NCBI RefSeq assembly: GCF_003590795.1
Contig: NZ_QYUL01000002.1
Coordinates: 1,109,001-1,173,000 of the forward strand
DNA length: 64,000 nucleotides
Reading direction: 5' to 3'
From: Azospirillum cavernae
GTDB lineage: Bacteria; Pseudomonadota; Alphaproteobacteria; Azospirillales; Azospirillaceae
Numbering within the stretch: the stretch's first letter is position 1; the number at the start of each line of letters is the position of its first letter. Positions 8,061 to 18,182 of this stretch are shown one piece after another. The notes under the pieces were generated by a model. It saw nothing but the letters and a program-made list of their open reading frames with translations, made no database searches and had not been told where the DNA came from. The position numbers and the translations under genes are program-made.

Positions 8061-8832
8061 CCGGGACGTCAACGTCTGCCGCGCCGATGCTGGAAACCCG
8101 CGCCCTGGTCAAACGCTTTGGCGGGCTGGCGGCGACGGATCATCTGTCGCTCAGCGTCGCGGTGGGGGAGTTGCACGCGCTGATCGGTCCGAACGGCGCT
8201 GGGAAAACCACGCTGATCGGCCAGTTGTCCGGCGAGTTGACGCCCGATGCGGGCCGCATCCTGTTCGACGGGCGCGACGTCACCGCGTTGCCGGTGGACC
8301 AGCGGTCGCGGCGCGGGTTGGCGCGGAGCTTTCAGATCACCTCGGTCTTTCCCAGCTTTTCCGCGCTCGACAATGTGGCGCTGGCGGTGCAGGCGCACGC
8401 CGGGCACAGCTTCCGTTTCTGGCGCGACGCGGCGCGCGACCGGCGCTTGAGCGACCCGGCCCGCGCGGTGCTGGAACGGGTGGGGCTGGGCGCGCGTGCC
8501 GACGTCCCGGCCTCGGCCCTGGCCCATGGCGAAAAGCGCCAGTTGGAGTTGGCGATGGCGCTGGCGACCGGGCCGAAGCTGCTGCTGCTGGACGAGCCGA
8601 TGGCGGGCATGGGGCCGGAGGAATCCGCCCGCATGGTCGAACTGCTGGCCGAATTGAAGGGCGGCGTCACCATCCTGCTGGTGGAGCATGACATGGACGC
8701 GGTGTTCGCGCTGGCCGACCGCATCACCGTTCTGGTGCGCGGGGCGGCGCTGGCCAGCGGCAGCCCCGCCGCCATCCGCGCCGACGCCGCCGTCCGCGAG
8801 GCCTATTTGGGCGAAGAGGGGGAGGCGGTCTG

Positions 8833-8833
<1 letters not shown>
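8057..8833 (+). CDS. livG: Branched-chain amino acid ABC transporter ATP-binding protein LivG
   Basis: A cytoplasmic ATPase of 258 residues. Walker A is GPNGAGKTT, the signature is the divergent AHGEKRQLELAMAL of this subfamily, Walker B is LLLLDEPMAGM, and the switch histidine lies in VEHDMDAVF. The conserved RSFQITSVFPSFSALDNV stretch is typical of LivG. The start overlaps the livM stop by four bases, and the stop shares one base with the livF start. Confidence 0.95.
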
Positions 8834-9535
<702 letters not shown>

Positions 9536-9543
<8 letters not shown>

Positions 9544-10414
9544 CACGCTGAGCTATCGCGGCATGGACGCCGCCGAGATCGAACGGCAATACAATTTCCG
9601 CGCCATGGTTCCCGAGCATGTCGGCGTCATCGAACGCTGGCGGACGGACAGCGACCGAACCCGGCGGCGTCCGGGCGCGCTGTTGGACATCCCCACCGGC
9701 CCGCACCCGCGCCAGCGGATCGACCTGTTTCCGACGGAGCGCGGCGCGGCGGACGGCAAAGCGCCGCTGCTGGTCTTCATCCATGGCGGCTATTGGCGCG
9801 GCCTGTCGAAAGAGGTGTTTTCCTTTCTGGCGGACCCCTTCACCGCCCGTGGCGCGTCGGTCGCGCTGGTCGGTTATGGCCTCTGCCCCGAGGTGAGTTT
9901 CGACACGCTGATCGACCATGTCCGGGGCGGCGTCGCGTGGCTGGCCGCCAACGGGGCGGCGCATGGGGTGGATTTGGGCCGGATCGTCCTGTCCGGCCAT
10001 TCGGCGGGCGGCCATCTGACGGCGCTGCTGGCGTCCGAGCCGGACAATGGTCTGGCGGGCGGCCTGTGCCTCAGCGGGATTTACGATCTGGAAGCGATGC
10101 TGCCCTTCAGCGTCAACGAGGCGCTGAAGCTGGACCGTGACCAAGCGCGGCGGCTCAGCCCGCTCAATCGCGTTCCCAACGGCGCGGCCCCGCCGCTGAC
10201 GCTGGCCTTGGGCGGCGACGAAAGCCCCGACATGCACCGGCAGCAAGCCGACTACGCGGCGGCCTGGGCCAAGCGCGGCCACGCCGTTCGCGCGCTGGCT
10301 GAGGCGGGAACCAACCATTTCACCGTGGTGGACCGTTTGGCCGATCCGTCCAGCGCCCTGTTCGCCGAGGCGCTGGCGCTTCTCGGACTGGCCCCTCACA
10401 ACAGCGACAACTGA
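9536..10414 (+). CDS. Alpha/beta hydrolase (esterase / kynurenine formamidase-like)
   Basis: A 292-residue alpha/beta hydrolase. The oxyanion motif HGGYWRGL is followed by the nucleophile elbow LSGHSAGGHL (Ser), then GGDESPDM (Asp) and NHFTVVD (His). HGGYWR resembles arylformamidase-type enzymes. The GTG at 9536 is preferred: AAGGAG lies ten bases upstream; a TTG at 9533 and an ATG at 9563 are alternatives. It overlaps the end of livF, so it belongs to the same transcript and may act on a compound imported by this ABC system. Its 3' end overlaps the convergent radical SAM gene by 19 bases. Confidence 0.85.
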
Positions 10415-11472
10415 TCCCCTGGCGCGGGCGGTGGTTTGAACTGCCCGCAGTCCAGGCGGAAATGGCGGGCTTCCAGCCCCAGCTTTTTCCGCGCCAGCAG
10501 GAAGCGGTTGCGCAGCAATTCGGCGTAGACGCCGCTTCCCTTCATCCGCGTGCCGAAATCGGATTGGTAGAGCGCGCCGTCGCGGGTGTCGCGGACCAGC
10601 GCCATCACCCGGTCAGCCCGGTTGGGGACATGGGCGCGCAGCCACTCCTCGAACAGATCTTTGATCTCCAGCGGCAGCCGCAGCAGGATGTAGTTGGCCA
10701 TGCTCGCCCCGGCCTCCGTCGCCGCCGTCAGGATGGCTTCCAACTCATGGTCGTTCAGCGTCGGAATCATCGGGCTGGCCAGCACGGCGACCGGCACCCC
10801 GGCCTCGCTCAGGGCGCGAATCGCGGCGATCCGGCGCGGCGGCGTGCTGGCGCGCGGCTCCATGATGCGGGCGAGGTCGCGGTCCAGTGTGGTGACGGAG
10901 ACGCCGACGAAGGCCAAGCCGTCCTCCGCCATCGGGGCCAGAATGTCGAGATCGCGGACGACCAACGCCGATTTGGTGATGATGCTGACCGGCTGGCGGA
11001 AGTCGCGGCAGACCTCCAGGATGCTGCGGGTGATCCGCTCCGTCCGCTCGATCGGCTGGTAAGGATCGGTGTTGGCCCCCAGCGCCAGCGGCTTGCAGAC
11101 ATAGGATTTGGCGCGGAGTTCCTTGACCAGCAGCTCCGCCGCGTTGCGTTTGGCGAACAGCCGCGTTTCAAAATCCAGCCCCGGCGACAGGCCGAGATAG
11201 GCGTGGGTCGGGCGGGCGAAGCAATAAATGCACGCGTGCTCGCAGCCCTGATAGGGGTTGATCGACTGGTCGAACGGCACGTCGGGCGACTGGTTCCGGC
11301 TGATGATTGTCCGGGCGGACGCCGGGGCGACGTGGGTGCGCACCGTCTCGGTCAGCGCCTCGTTTTCGCCCCAGCCGTCATCGGCCAGCACGCGGGTTTC
11401 GCGTTCATAGCGGGCGGTGGCGTTGCTGATCGCCCCGCGCCCCTTCACCTTCTGCCGCTGAAGCTCGTCCAT
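10396..11472 (-). CDS. PA0069-type radical SAM protein (SplB-like)
   Basis: A 358-residue radical SAM enzyme. The iron-sulfur site is CEHACIYCFAR (CxxxCxxC), preceded by the family stretch FDQSINPYQG. Further blocks are LGANTDPYQPIE and LASPMIPTLNDHELE. It is related to the Rv2578c/PA0069 group and distantly to spore photoproduct lyase; the substrate is unknown. The start at 11472 (MDELQRQKVKGRGAI) is the family-like N-terminus; the open frame continues to 11595. Confidence 0.88.
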   Translation of the reverse strand: MDELQRQKVKGRGAISNATARYERETRVLADDGWGENEALTETVRTHVAPASARTIISRNQSPDVPFDQSINPYQGCEHACIYCFARPTHAYLGLSPGLDFETRLFAKRNAAELLVKELRAKSYVCKPLALGANTDPYQPIERTERITRSILEVCRDFRQPVSIITKSALVVRDLDILAPMAEDGLAFVGVSVTTLDRDLARIMEPRASTPPRRIAAIRALSEAGVPVAVLASPMIPTLNDHELEAILTAATEAGASMANYILLRLPLEIKDLFEEWLRAHVPNRADRVMALVRDTRDGALYQSDFGTRMKGSGVYAELLRNRFLLARKKLGLEARHFRLDCGQFKPPPAPGDQLSLL

Positions 11473-11614
11473 GGCGGTCAGGATAGACCGGGTGGATAAG
11501 AACGTAAAGTGAACATTTGTGCCGACGAGCATCCTTGCGGGAGGCCCAAACGACGAGGAGCGGCGGGCTTGCGCCACGCCGCTCCTGATCGTCACCGATC
11601 AAGGCGATGCTTTG

Positions 11615-13165
11615 TCAGGGCGACGTCTTCGCCGGAGCGTCCGGCGCGGGCGTCGCCGGAGCGGGGACGGCAGCCGGAGCTTCGGGGGCGGGCGTCGGCG
11701 CAGGAGCCGGAGTCACCGGAGCGGGGGCGGCAGCCGGAGCTTCGGGAGCAGGCGTCGGCGCGGGAGCGGCAGCCGGAGCTTCGGGTGCGGGCGTCGGCGC
11801 AGGAGCCGGAGCCATCGGAGCGGGGACGGTAGCCGGAGCTTCGGGGGCAGGCGTCGGCGCGGGGGCCGGAGCGGCAGCCGGAGCTTCGGGAGCGGGCGTC
11901 GGCACTGGGGCCGGAGTCACCGGAGCGGGGACGGCAGCCGGAGCTTCGGGTGCGGGCGTCGGCGCAGGGGCGGGAGTCGCCGGAGCGGGGACGGCAGCCG
12001 GAGCTTCGGGGGCGGGCGTCGGCGCGGGGGCGGGAGTCGCCGGAGCGGGGACGGCAGCCGGAGCTTCGGGTGCGGGCGTCGGCGCGGGGGCGGGAGTCGC
12101 CGGAGCGGGGACGGCAGCCGGAGCTTCGGGTGCGGGCGTCGGCGCAGGGGCGGGAGTCGCCGGAGCGGGGACGGCAGCCGGAGCTTCGGGTGCAGGCGTC
12201 GGCGCAGGGGCGGGAGTCGCCGGAGCGGGGACGGCAGCCGGAGCTTCGGGTGCGGGCGTCGGCGCAGGGGCGGGAGTCGCCGGAGCGGGGACGGCAGCCG
12301 GAGTTTCGGGAGCGGTCGTCGGCGCCGGGGCCGGAGCCGCCGGAGCGGGAGCGGCAGCCGGGGCTTCAGGGGCGGTCGTCGGCGCCGGGGCCGGAGCCGC
12401 CGGAGCGGGAGCGGCAGCCGGGGCTTCAGGGGCGGGCGTCGGCGCAGGGGCCGGGGCCGCCGGAGCGGGGACGGCAGCCGGAGCCTCGGGGGCGGGGGTC
12501 GGCGCAGGGGCCGGAGCCACCGGAGCGGGGACGGCAGCCGGAGCTTCGGGAGCGGGGGTCGGCGCGGGGGCCGGAGCCGCCGGAGCGGGGGCGGCAGCCG
12601 GGGCTTCCGGCGCAGGCGCGGGAGCAGCCGCCGCCGGGGCGGGCGTTTTCGCCGCCGCCGCTTCGGCGGTCAGGGCGGCGTCCACGCAGTCGGCCAGGGC
12701 GGCCAGGGTCTTGGTCGCGCCGATCAGCGGGAAGCTGGCGGTGATCGCGCCCGCCGTCACCGACAGGGCGCGGCCCGCGCGCAGGCCCTGGGTCAGCGTC
12801 GGGTTCTGGGTGATGTCGAGGACGGCGCCCTGTCCGGCGACGACCGGCACGGCTTCCGGAGCGCCGCGCCCCTTGTCCACCCCGACCCGGATGGTGGAGG
12901 TCCCGCCGAAATTCAGCGTCCATTTCGGATGGTTGACGGCCAGGAAGAGGGAGCGGTCGCGGTCCTGCGCCAAGGTCAGAAGACCGCCGCCGGGCGGGGT
13001 GAGGGAGGCGGCGCAGCGCGCCAGCTTTCCATCGCTGTCGAAGGAGCGGACGCCGGTCCAGCCCTTCGCGTCTTCAATGGGAAAGGATTCAACGCGCTGA
13101 GCCAGCGCGGTCCCCGAAACGGTCGCCATCATCATGGCGCCCCAGAAAGCCATCGACTGTCGCAT
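11615..13165 (-). CDS. Exported protein with long Pro/Ala repeat tail
   Basis: A 516-residue protein. The start at 13165 gives a signal peptide (MRQSMAFWGAMMMATVSGTALA). A folded domain of roughly 150 residues follows (WTGVRSFDSDGKLARCAASL..., with only a few Cys), somewhat like the IalB fold family, but this is a weak match. The rest is about sixteen units of 20 residues (TPAPEAPAAVPAPATPAPAP), encoded by a 60-bp tandem repeat. Such tails usually span the periplasm or cell wall space as stiff linkers. The protein ends shortly after the repeats (PDAPAKTSP). It follows the metacaspase gene on the same strand after 179 bases, so joint expression is possible. Confidence 0.75.
   Translation of the reverse strand: MRQSMAFWGAMMMATVSGTALAQRVESFPIEDAKGWTGVRSFDSDGKLARCAASLTPPGGGLLTLAQDRDRSLFLAVNHPKWTLNFGGTSTIRVGVDKGRGAPEAVPVVAGQGAVLDITQNPTLTQGLRAGRALSVTAGAITASFPLIGATKTLAALADCVDAALTAEAAAAKTPAPAAAAPAPAPEAPAAAPAPAAPAPAPTPAPEAPAAVPAPVAPAPAPTPAPEAPAAVPAPAAPAPAPTPAPEAPAAAPAPAAPAPAPTTAPEAPAAAPAPAAPAPAPTTAPETPAAVPAPATPAPAPTPAPEAPAAVPAPATPAPAPTPAPEAPAAVPAPATPAPAPTPAPEAPAAVPAPATPAPAPTPAPEAPAAVPAPATPAPAPTPAPEAPAAVPAPATPAPAPTPAPEAPAAVPAPVTPAPVPTPAPEAPAAAPAPAPTPAPEAPATVPAPMAPAPAPTPAPEAPAAAPAPTPAPEAPAAAPAPVTPAPAPTPAPEAPAAVPAPATPAPDAPAKTSP
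11641..12620. repeat. 60-bp tandem repeat array within the Pro/Ala gene
   Basis: About sixteen in-frame units of 60 bases. From 11941 to 12300 six units follow one another in exact register with only a few base changes, while the outer units are more diverged and two are shorter. This pattern points to recent expansion in the centre by slippage or unequal crossing-over. Because the unit is a multiple of three and GC-rich, it creates long false frames on the other strand. Confidence 0.9.
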
Positions 13166-13344
13166 AAGCCATGCCTCCAGAATATCCCCGCAACAGGGAT
13201 AGCCAAGCCATGGACGCAAGTCAAAGAAACTGCCTGCATCTTTTCGGCTTTCGCGCGGCGTTTCACCCTGTTGTTGCACGCGCGAAAGAAGGTCGCGCGC
13301 GCAGGCTTCGCCTTTACTGCGCGCGCGTCCCCGTCTTGATCCGC

Positions 13345-15957
13345 TCACCGCAAGGCGGCGAACAAATCATCGTCGAAGCTGATTGCCTGCGTGATTTTCT
13401 GGCCACTGAGGGCGGCGACATGCTGTTTCAGGTAATCGGCCAGTTCCGACACGCTGATCATGCCGTTTTTGTCGCGGTCGGCCCCGTCGTGGAAGGCGTC
13501 GAGCAACGCCTTGCTGAAAGCGCCATGCCCCCATTCCGGGCGCTCGCGCGAGGGCTGGTCGGCGCTGGAGGAGGTGAGGACGCTGACCCGCGAGGTTGCG
13601 CCCCTCAGAAATTCGGCGTTGGGCGTGGAACTGGTGGCGGCGCCGGAATGGCAGGTGTCGAGCAGCAACAGAACCCGGCCCTGGTCGCCCAGCTTTCGCA
13701 CCTCCTCCTTCAACTCGGTCAGCGACAGGCCGGTGCTTTTCACGCCGATGCGGTCGCGGGCGTCCACCCCGTGCGGCAACAGGTAATACTCCCCATCCAC
13801 CATGGCGCCATGGCCGGAAAAGAGCAGAACGGCGACGTCCTGGCCGCCGCCGGAGGCCATCGCGCCGCGCAGCGTCTCAAACCCCCGCAGCATGTCGGAT
13901 TTGCTGGCGTATTCGTCCGACAAAACCTGTTGGCTGCCCTTGGCGAACGGGCTGCCCGCGTCGCCGGTCAGGGCGCTGGCGACGTCGCGGGCGTCGGCGG
14001 CGGCGTAGTTCAGGCGCAGATGGCTGGCCTTGGGGCCGTAATCGTTGATGCCGACGGTCAGCGTGTGCAGCCGGGCGCCGGGGGCGACGCCGGTTTGCCG
14101 TTCCACCTCCCGCCGGGCGGCGGCGATGTCGGCCAGCCCCAGGGCGCGGGCGGTGTCCATTTCCCGCAGCACCAGCGGCAGGGCGTCGGGCCGGTGCAAA
14201 TTGGCGATGGCGGACACCGGCAGGCTCTTCGCCGCGTTCCAGCCATGGTTGACGTGCCAGCGCAGGACGCTGCGGGCGCCGGGGGTGGAGGCGTAAAACC
14301 CCTCCGGCGTCCAGGCCACCCAATCCTTTTGGTTCACCGCCTTTGGATTGGCCAGCGGCATGAAGGCCAGCAACTCCCGCCCATCCTCCATCCGGTGCCA
14401 GCGGATGGTGCCGTCGCCATAGGCGGCGACCACCAGCCGCCCGTCGCCGCTGATGTTCACCGCCCACACGACGTCGGGGACCGGGCGGCGCCACAGCGGC
14501 GCGCCGTCCGCCGCGAAGGCGCGGAGCCACCAGTCGGTCCCCAGCACGAAGCGTTGCGCCCCCGGCTGCACGGCCAGACTGTGGGAGTTCTCGAAAGGCT
14601 TCAACGGCAGCGCTGTTCCGGCAAGCTTGGGGCTGACGGTGTTGATCCAGTCGGTGATCGGCAGGGCGTCTTGATTCGGCGCGCTGGCGCCGCCATCGGC
14701 GGCGGGGGCAAGGGACAGAGTCAGGCTGGACAGATCGAAACGGGCCGGTTCCTTGCCCCACGCTTGATAGCTGAAATCGACCCGCAGACCGTCCGCCGAC
14801 AGGGCCAGGGTGCGGCGTTGACCAGAGAAATCAGCCTGCGGCGGCCCCTGCGTCCAGACCGCCGCGCCCTCGGCGCTCAGGCGCGCCAGATAGGGATCCT
14901 GCGCCGCCGCCAGCAGCCCGCCATCGGCCAGCGGCGCCAGACTACTCAGCGTGTCTTGCCCCGCCGCGATCATCCGGCGCTTGCCCTGCCCGTCGTCCGC
15001 CCAGGCCACCACCGGGACTCCGGCGCCGTTTTGATAGCCCCCCCCCGCCAGCAGGGTTCGGCCATCCGCCGACCATGCGACTATGAAAAGATTGCCCTTG
15101 TCGATGCCGCTGCGATCCGGTTCGGCCAGTGGGGCGAGGCTGCGGCCATCCAGCAGGGCCACGCGGGTCGAATCGGTAAAGCCAACCGCCAGCCGTCGCC
15201 CGTCGGGGGAAAAGGCGACGCCGAAGGGGCGCTGCCCGCTCCCGCTGTCCCACACCGCCTGACGGCGCAGGGCCGCGTCGTACAGCCGAACCTTGCCGTC
15301 ATAGCCGCTGGTCGCCAGCCGCCCATCCTGGCTGAAGGCGGCGCCATAGCTGTCGCCGCCATAATCAGCGTCGCGCGCCGTTTCGGCCCAGTTCCGCTCC
15401 CGGTCATACAGCCGCACCCCGTTCGCCCCGCCCAGCGTCGCCGCCAGACGACGACCATCGGGGGAGAAGGCGAGATGAGTGACCACGTTCGACAACCCGC
15501 CGATCCGCCCGACCGTGGCGCCGCTGGCCCGGTCGAACAGATGGATTCCCTCCGGCTTGCTTTCATCCGCCGTCCAGCCCCCCGCCGCGATCAGCGCGCA
15601 GTCCGGGCTGATCGCCACCGCGAAGATTTTGCCGACGTTGCCCGGCCCGGCGGGAACCCGGATGGTCTTCTGCAACGCGCCGTCGGCCAGCGACCAGACC
15701 CGCAGCGTCTTGTCCTCCGATCCGGTCACGGCGAAGCGTCCGGCGGCGTCGACCGACGCGCGGCGGATCGGCGCGGTGTGCCTGCCGGGATCGACGACCA
15801 GCACCGAGCGGTCGTACAGGCCGGTCGTGTCGTCCGGCGATGGGGGGGCCGACGACGCGCTGTCCGCCGCCGGGGCCGGGGCGGGCGTCAGGGCCAGCAG
15901 GGTCAGCAGCAGCAGGGCGGCGGCCCGCAGCGCCGTCGGGGCGGAACGGGCGCGCAT
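13345..15957 (-). CDS. Periplasmic WD40-repeat metacaspase (peptidase C14 family)
   Basis: A protein of 870 residues. The start at 15957 gives a signal peptide (MRARSAPTALRAAALLLLTL...APAA). Residues about 40-560 form WD40-like beta-propeller repeats, with units such as VAISPDCALIAAGG and LAFSPDGRRLAATL. The C-terminal caspase domain has both catalytic residues: His716 in LLFSGHGAM and Cys769 in LLDTCHSGA. Near the end, residues 827-838 (DRDKNGMISVSE) fit an EF-hand loop, suggesting calcium control as in other metacaspases. It overlaps the preceding gene by one base (TGATG), so the two are co-translated. The role is unknown; propeller-caspase fusions are usually assigned to signalling or regulated proteolysis. 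Confidence 0.9.
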   Translation of the reverse strand: MRARSAPTALRAAALLLLTLLALTPAPAPAADSASSAPPSPDDTTGLYDRSVLVVDPGRHTAPIRRASVDAAGRFAVTGSEDKTLRVWSLADGALQKTIRVPAGPGNVGKIFAVAISPDCALIAAGGWTADESKPEGIHLFDRASGATVGRIGGLSNVVTHLAFSPDGRRLAATLGGANGVRLYDRERNWAETARDADYGGDSYGAAFSQDGRLATSGYDGKVRLYDAALRRQAVWDSGSGQRPFGVAFSPDGRRLAVGFTDSTRVALLDGRSLAPLAEPDRSGIDKGNLFIVAWSADGRTLLAGGGYQNGAGVPVVAWADDGQGKRRMIAAGQDTLSSLAPLADGGLLAAAQDPYLARLSAEGAAVWTQGPPQADFSGQRRTLALSADGLRVDFSYQAWGKEPARFDLSSLTLSLAPAADGGASAPNQDALPITDWINTVSPKLAGTALPLKPFENSHSLAVQPGAQRFVLGTDWWLRAFAADGAPLWRRPVPDVVWAVNISGDGRLVVAAYGDGTIRWHRMEDGRELLAFMPLANPKAVNQKDWVAWTPEGFYASTPGARSVLRWHVNHGWNAAKSLPVSAIANLHRPDALPLVLREMDTARALGLADIAAARREVERQTGVAPGARLHTLTVGINDYGPKASHLRLNYAAADARDVASALTGDAGSPFAKGSQQVLSDEYASKSDMLRGFETLRGAMASGGGQDVAVLLFSGHGAMVDGEYYLLPHGVDARDRIGVKSTGLSLTELKEEVRKLGDQGRVLLLLDTCHSGAATSSTPNAEFLRGATSRVSVLTSSSADQPSRERPEWGHGAFSKALLDAFHDGADRDKNGMISVSELADYLKQHVAALSGQKITQAISFDDDLFAALR

Positions 15958-16511
15958 CAGCGATTCTCCGGGGTGATGGCGGCGAAGCTTGGCCATTTGG
16001 TTCCCTCCAACTGGCTTTTGATGGTGGCGCGGCGTTGGGCCTCGCGCTCCCATGTGTGATTCAGAACCTCGACCAACAGATCGGTCAGCGGCTCCAGCAC
16101 GGCGCCGAGAATCTCCCAGCCGCCGCCCCTCTCGCCCGCCCCGTCCAGACGCAAGGCGTTCGCCCGTTCGCACAGCGCCGCCCGCCCGGCCTCAACGCGC
16201 TTCAGTCGAGCGGTCAGGTCGCTCAGAGTGTCGGGCCTTTTGTCCAGCTCCAGCGCCGTCGCCAGACCGTCGATGGTCCCGTTGATCTCCGCCCGGGCCT
16301 CGTCATAGGTCTGGTTGGCGCTGGCCTGTTCCGCCGCCGCGCCGCGCGTCTTGATGAGGCGGACGCAGCCGGTCGCCTGCTCCCTCTCCTGCGACAGCCG
16401 GGCCACCGCGTCCGGCCAAGTCGCGCCGCTCGCCGCCGACGCGGCCCCCACCAGAACGCCCGCCGCCGCCAGCGCTGCGAGAAAAACAGAAGACACAGAG
16501 TCGAACCGCAT
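15957..16511 (-). CDS. Small exported protein co-transcribed with the metacaspase
   Basis: A 184-residue protein with a signal peptide (VFLAALAAAGVLVGAASAAS) and a mostly helical mature part with two Cys (TGCVRLIK and ALCERAN). I do not recognise the family. The stop overlaps the metacaspase start by one base, which argues for a functional link, for example as a partner, inhibitor or substrate in the periplasm. That role is inference from the coupling alone. Confidence 0.7.
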   Translation of the reverse strand: MRFDSVSSVFLAALAAAGVLVGAASAASGATWPDAVARLSQEREQATGCVRLIKTRGAAAEQASANQTYDEARAEINGTIDGLATALELDKRPDTLSDLTARLKRVEAGRAALCERANALRLDGAGERGGGWEILGAVLEPLTDLLVEVLNHTWEREAQRRATIKSQLEGTKWPSFAAITPENR

Positions 16512-16723
16512 GATGATCCGCCATCCAAGATCGCCGAATGGGGGAATGGTAATGGAATTCTTCGCCGCATCAAAGCGCGCCCGGCCGCGCCGAATCCCCT
16601 GGGGTGAGAAACGCTCACCCGGCGGTGAGTTTTACGATGTTGCCGCGTGGATCGGTCCCCGGCTTTGCTGGACCAACGGCGGACGCTCCGCCGCGCCGCC
16701 CACATGAGAGGGGATGAGACGCC

Positions 16724-17161
16724 ATGCCGACGCTTCTTGACGCCGACCAGACCGCCCGCGTTCACGCCAGCTTTGACGCGCAGGCCTTCATGCGCACCCT
16801 CGACGCCCGGATGACCGGGTTGGCGGCGGGGCAGTGCGAGTTGTCCATGCCGATCCACGCCGCCTTTGCCCAGCAGCATGGGTTTTTGCACGGCGCGGTC
16901 GTCACCGCGCTGTCGGATTCCGCCGCCGGTCACGCCGCCCTGTCGCTGATGCCGCCGGGATCCTCGGTTCTGGCCATCGAATACAAACAGAATTTCTTCG
17001 CCCCGGCGGTTGGCGATACGCTGATCGCGCGGGCCGAGGTGGTCCGGTCGGGCAAAAGCGTCAGCGTCGTCACCGCCAAGGCCTTTTCCATCGCCAAGGG
17101 GGTGGAAAAGCCGGTCGGGCTGTTGGTGGCGACGATGATGACCATGCCCGACGCCGCTTGA
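16724..17161 (+). CDS. PaaI-family hotdog thioesterase
   Basis: A 145-residue single-domain hotdog protein that should hydrolyse acyl-CoA thioesters in the cytoplasm. The core helix reads QQHGFLHGAVVTALSDSAAGHAA, followed by LAIEYKQNFFAPAVGD and ARAEVVRSGKS, the usual pattern of this family. The substrate cannot be read from sequence. A 7-bp hairpin (GGGTGAG/CTCACCC, 16602-16620) lies about 100 bases upstream and may influence expression. It stands alone, before a LysR gene on the same strand. Confidence 0.88.
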   Translation: MPTLLDADQTARVHASFDAQAFMRTLDARMTGLAAGQCELSMPIHAAFAQQHGFLHGAVVTALSDSAAGHAALSLMPPGSSVLAIEYKQNFFAPAVGDTLIARAEVVRSGKSVSVVTAKAFSIAKGVEKPVGLLVATMMTMPDAA

Positions 17162-17209
17162 TATTCGCGCGGCGGGCCGTTCCCCGCCGCGCCGTGACGC
17201 CGGAGCCGT

Positions 17210-18115
17210 ATGATGGCCTACAAGCTGCCGCCCCTGTCCACCCTGCGCGTTTTCGAGGCGGCGGCCCGGCTGCTCAGCTTCAAAGAGGCGGCGGACGAGC
17301 TGCTGTTGACCCCCAGCGCGGTCAGCCGCAGCGTTCAGGCGCTGGAGGATTGGTTGGGAACCCCGCTGTTCGTCCGGGGCCTGCGCGCCGTGGCGCTGAC
17401 CGAGGCCGGGGTCGCCTACGCCCCGCAGGTGCGCGCGGCGCTCGACGGGCTGGCGCGGGCGACGGCGGCGGTGCCGGGGCGGCGCGCGCATGGCGCCTTG
17501 TCGATCAGCGCCGCCCCGACCTTTGGCCTGCGCTGGCTGATGCCCCGGCTGCGGCGCTTCAAGGCGCGGCATCCGGGGATCGCCATCACGCTCGACACCA
17601 GCCGCCGCCCGGTCGATTTCCCCCGCGACGGCGTCGATCTGGCCATCCGCATGGGAACCGGCCCCTGGCCGGGGCTGGAGGCGCTGCATCTGGCGACGGA
17701 ATCCCTGATTCCGGTCTGCGCCCCGGCGCTGGCGGCCTCCATCGCCCGCCCGGAGGATTTGGCCGGGCAACCGCTGCTGCACGTCACCCAGGTCAGCCAG
17801 GAATGGGCGCATTGGGCCGCCGCGCGCGGAGTCGCCGGGCTGGACGTGTCGAGCGGCCTGCGGTTCGACACCATCCAATACGCCGCAAACGCCGCGATTG
17901 AAGGGCTGGGCGTCGCGATGGGCCGTCATCCGGTGGTGGACAGCGATCTGGAGTCCGGCGCGCTGGTCGCCGTGCTGGGACCGGCGGTCCCCTCCTCAAC
18001 CGCTTACTGGCTGGTGTGCGCCCCGGAATCGCTGGAGCGCGCCGACGTCCGGGCCTTCCGCGACTGGATCCGCCGCGAACTTGCCGACGATGGGCGGGAC
18101 CTTCACCCGTCTTGA
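17210..18115 (+). CDS. LysR-family transcriptional regulator (GcvA-like)
   Basis: A 301-residue regulator. The N-terminal winged helix reads PPLSTLRVFEAAARLLSFKEAADELLLTPSAVSRSVQALEDWLG, the GcvA-like version of the LysR motif. A periplasmic-binding-type effector domain follows (residues about 90-295). It starts 48 bases after the thioesterase gene and ends 67 bases before a DMT-type transporter on the same strand; LysR genes next to exporters often control them. The gene starts ATGATG, so 17210 or 17213 may be used. Confidence 0.88.
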   Translation: MMAYKLPPLSTLRVFEAAARLLSFKEAADELLLTPSAVSRSVQALEDWLGTPLFVRGLRAVALTEAGVAYAPQVRAALDGLARATAAVPGRRAHGALSISAAPTFGLRWLMPRLRRFKARHPGIAITLDTSRRPVDFPRDGVDLAIRMGTGPWPGLEALHLATESLIPVCAPALAASIARPEDLAGQPLLHVTQVSQEWAHWAAARGVAGLDVSSGLRFDTIQYAANAAIEGLGVAMGRHPVVDSDLESGALVAVLGPAVPSSTAYWLVCAPESLERADVRAFRDWIRRELADDGRDLHPS

Positions 18116-18182
18116 CGGCGGCGGGGGAGCGACTCTAGCTTGCACTTTGGAGTTGTTCCAAACAATAAGCGCGGGTTTCACC

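Noticed and set aside
11519..13339. Long plus-strand frames (about 500-600 codons) opposite the Pro/Ala-repeat gene
   Set aside because: They result from the 60-bp repeat being a multiple of three and GC-rich. They have no ribosome site, and their products are low-complexity Arg/Gly/Ser or Ala/Gly strings.
13171..16059. A 962-codon plus-strand frame opposite the metacaspase gene
   Set aside because: It is a shadow of the high-GC gene on the other strand, which has clear domains, signal peptide and catalytic residues.
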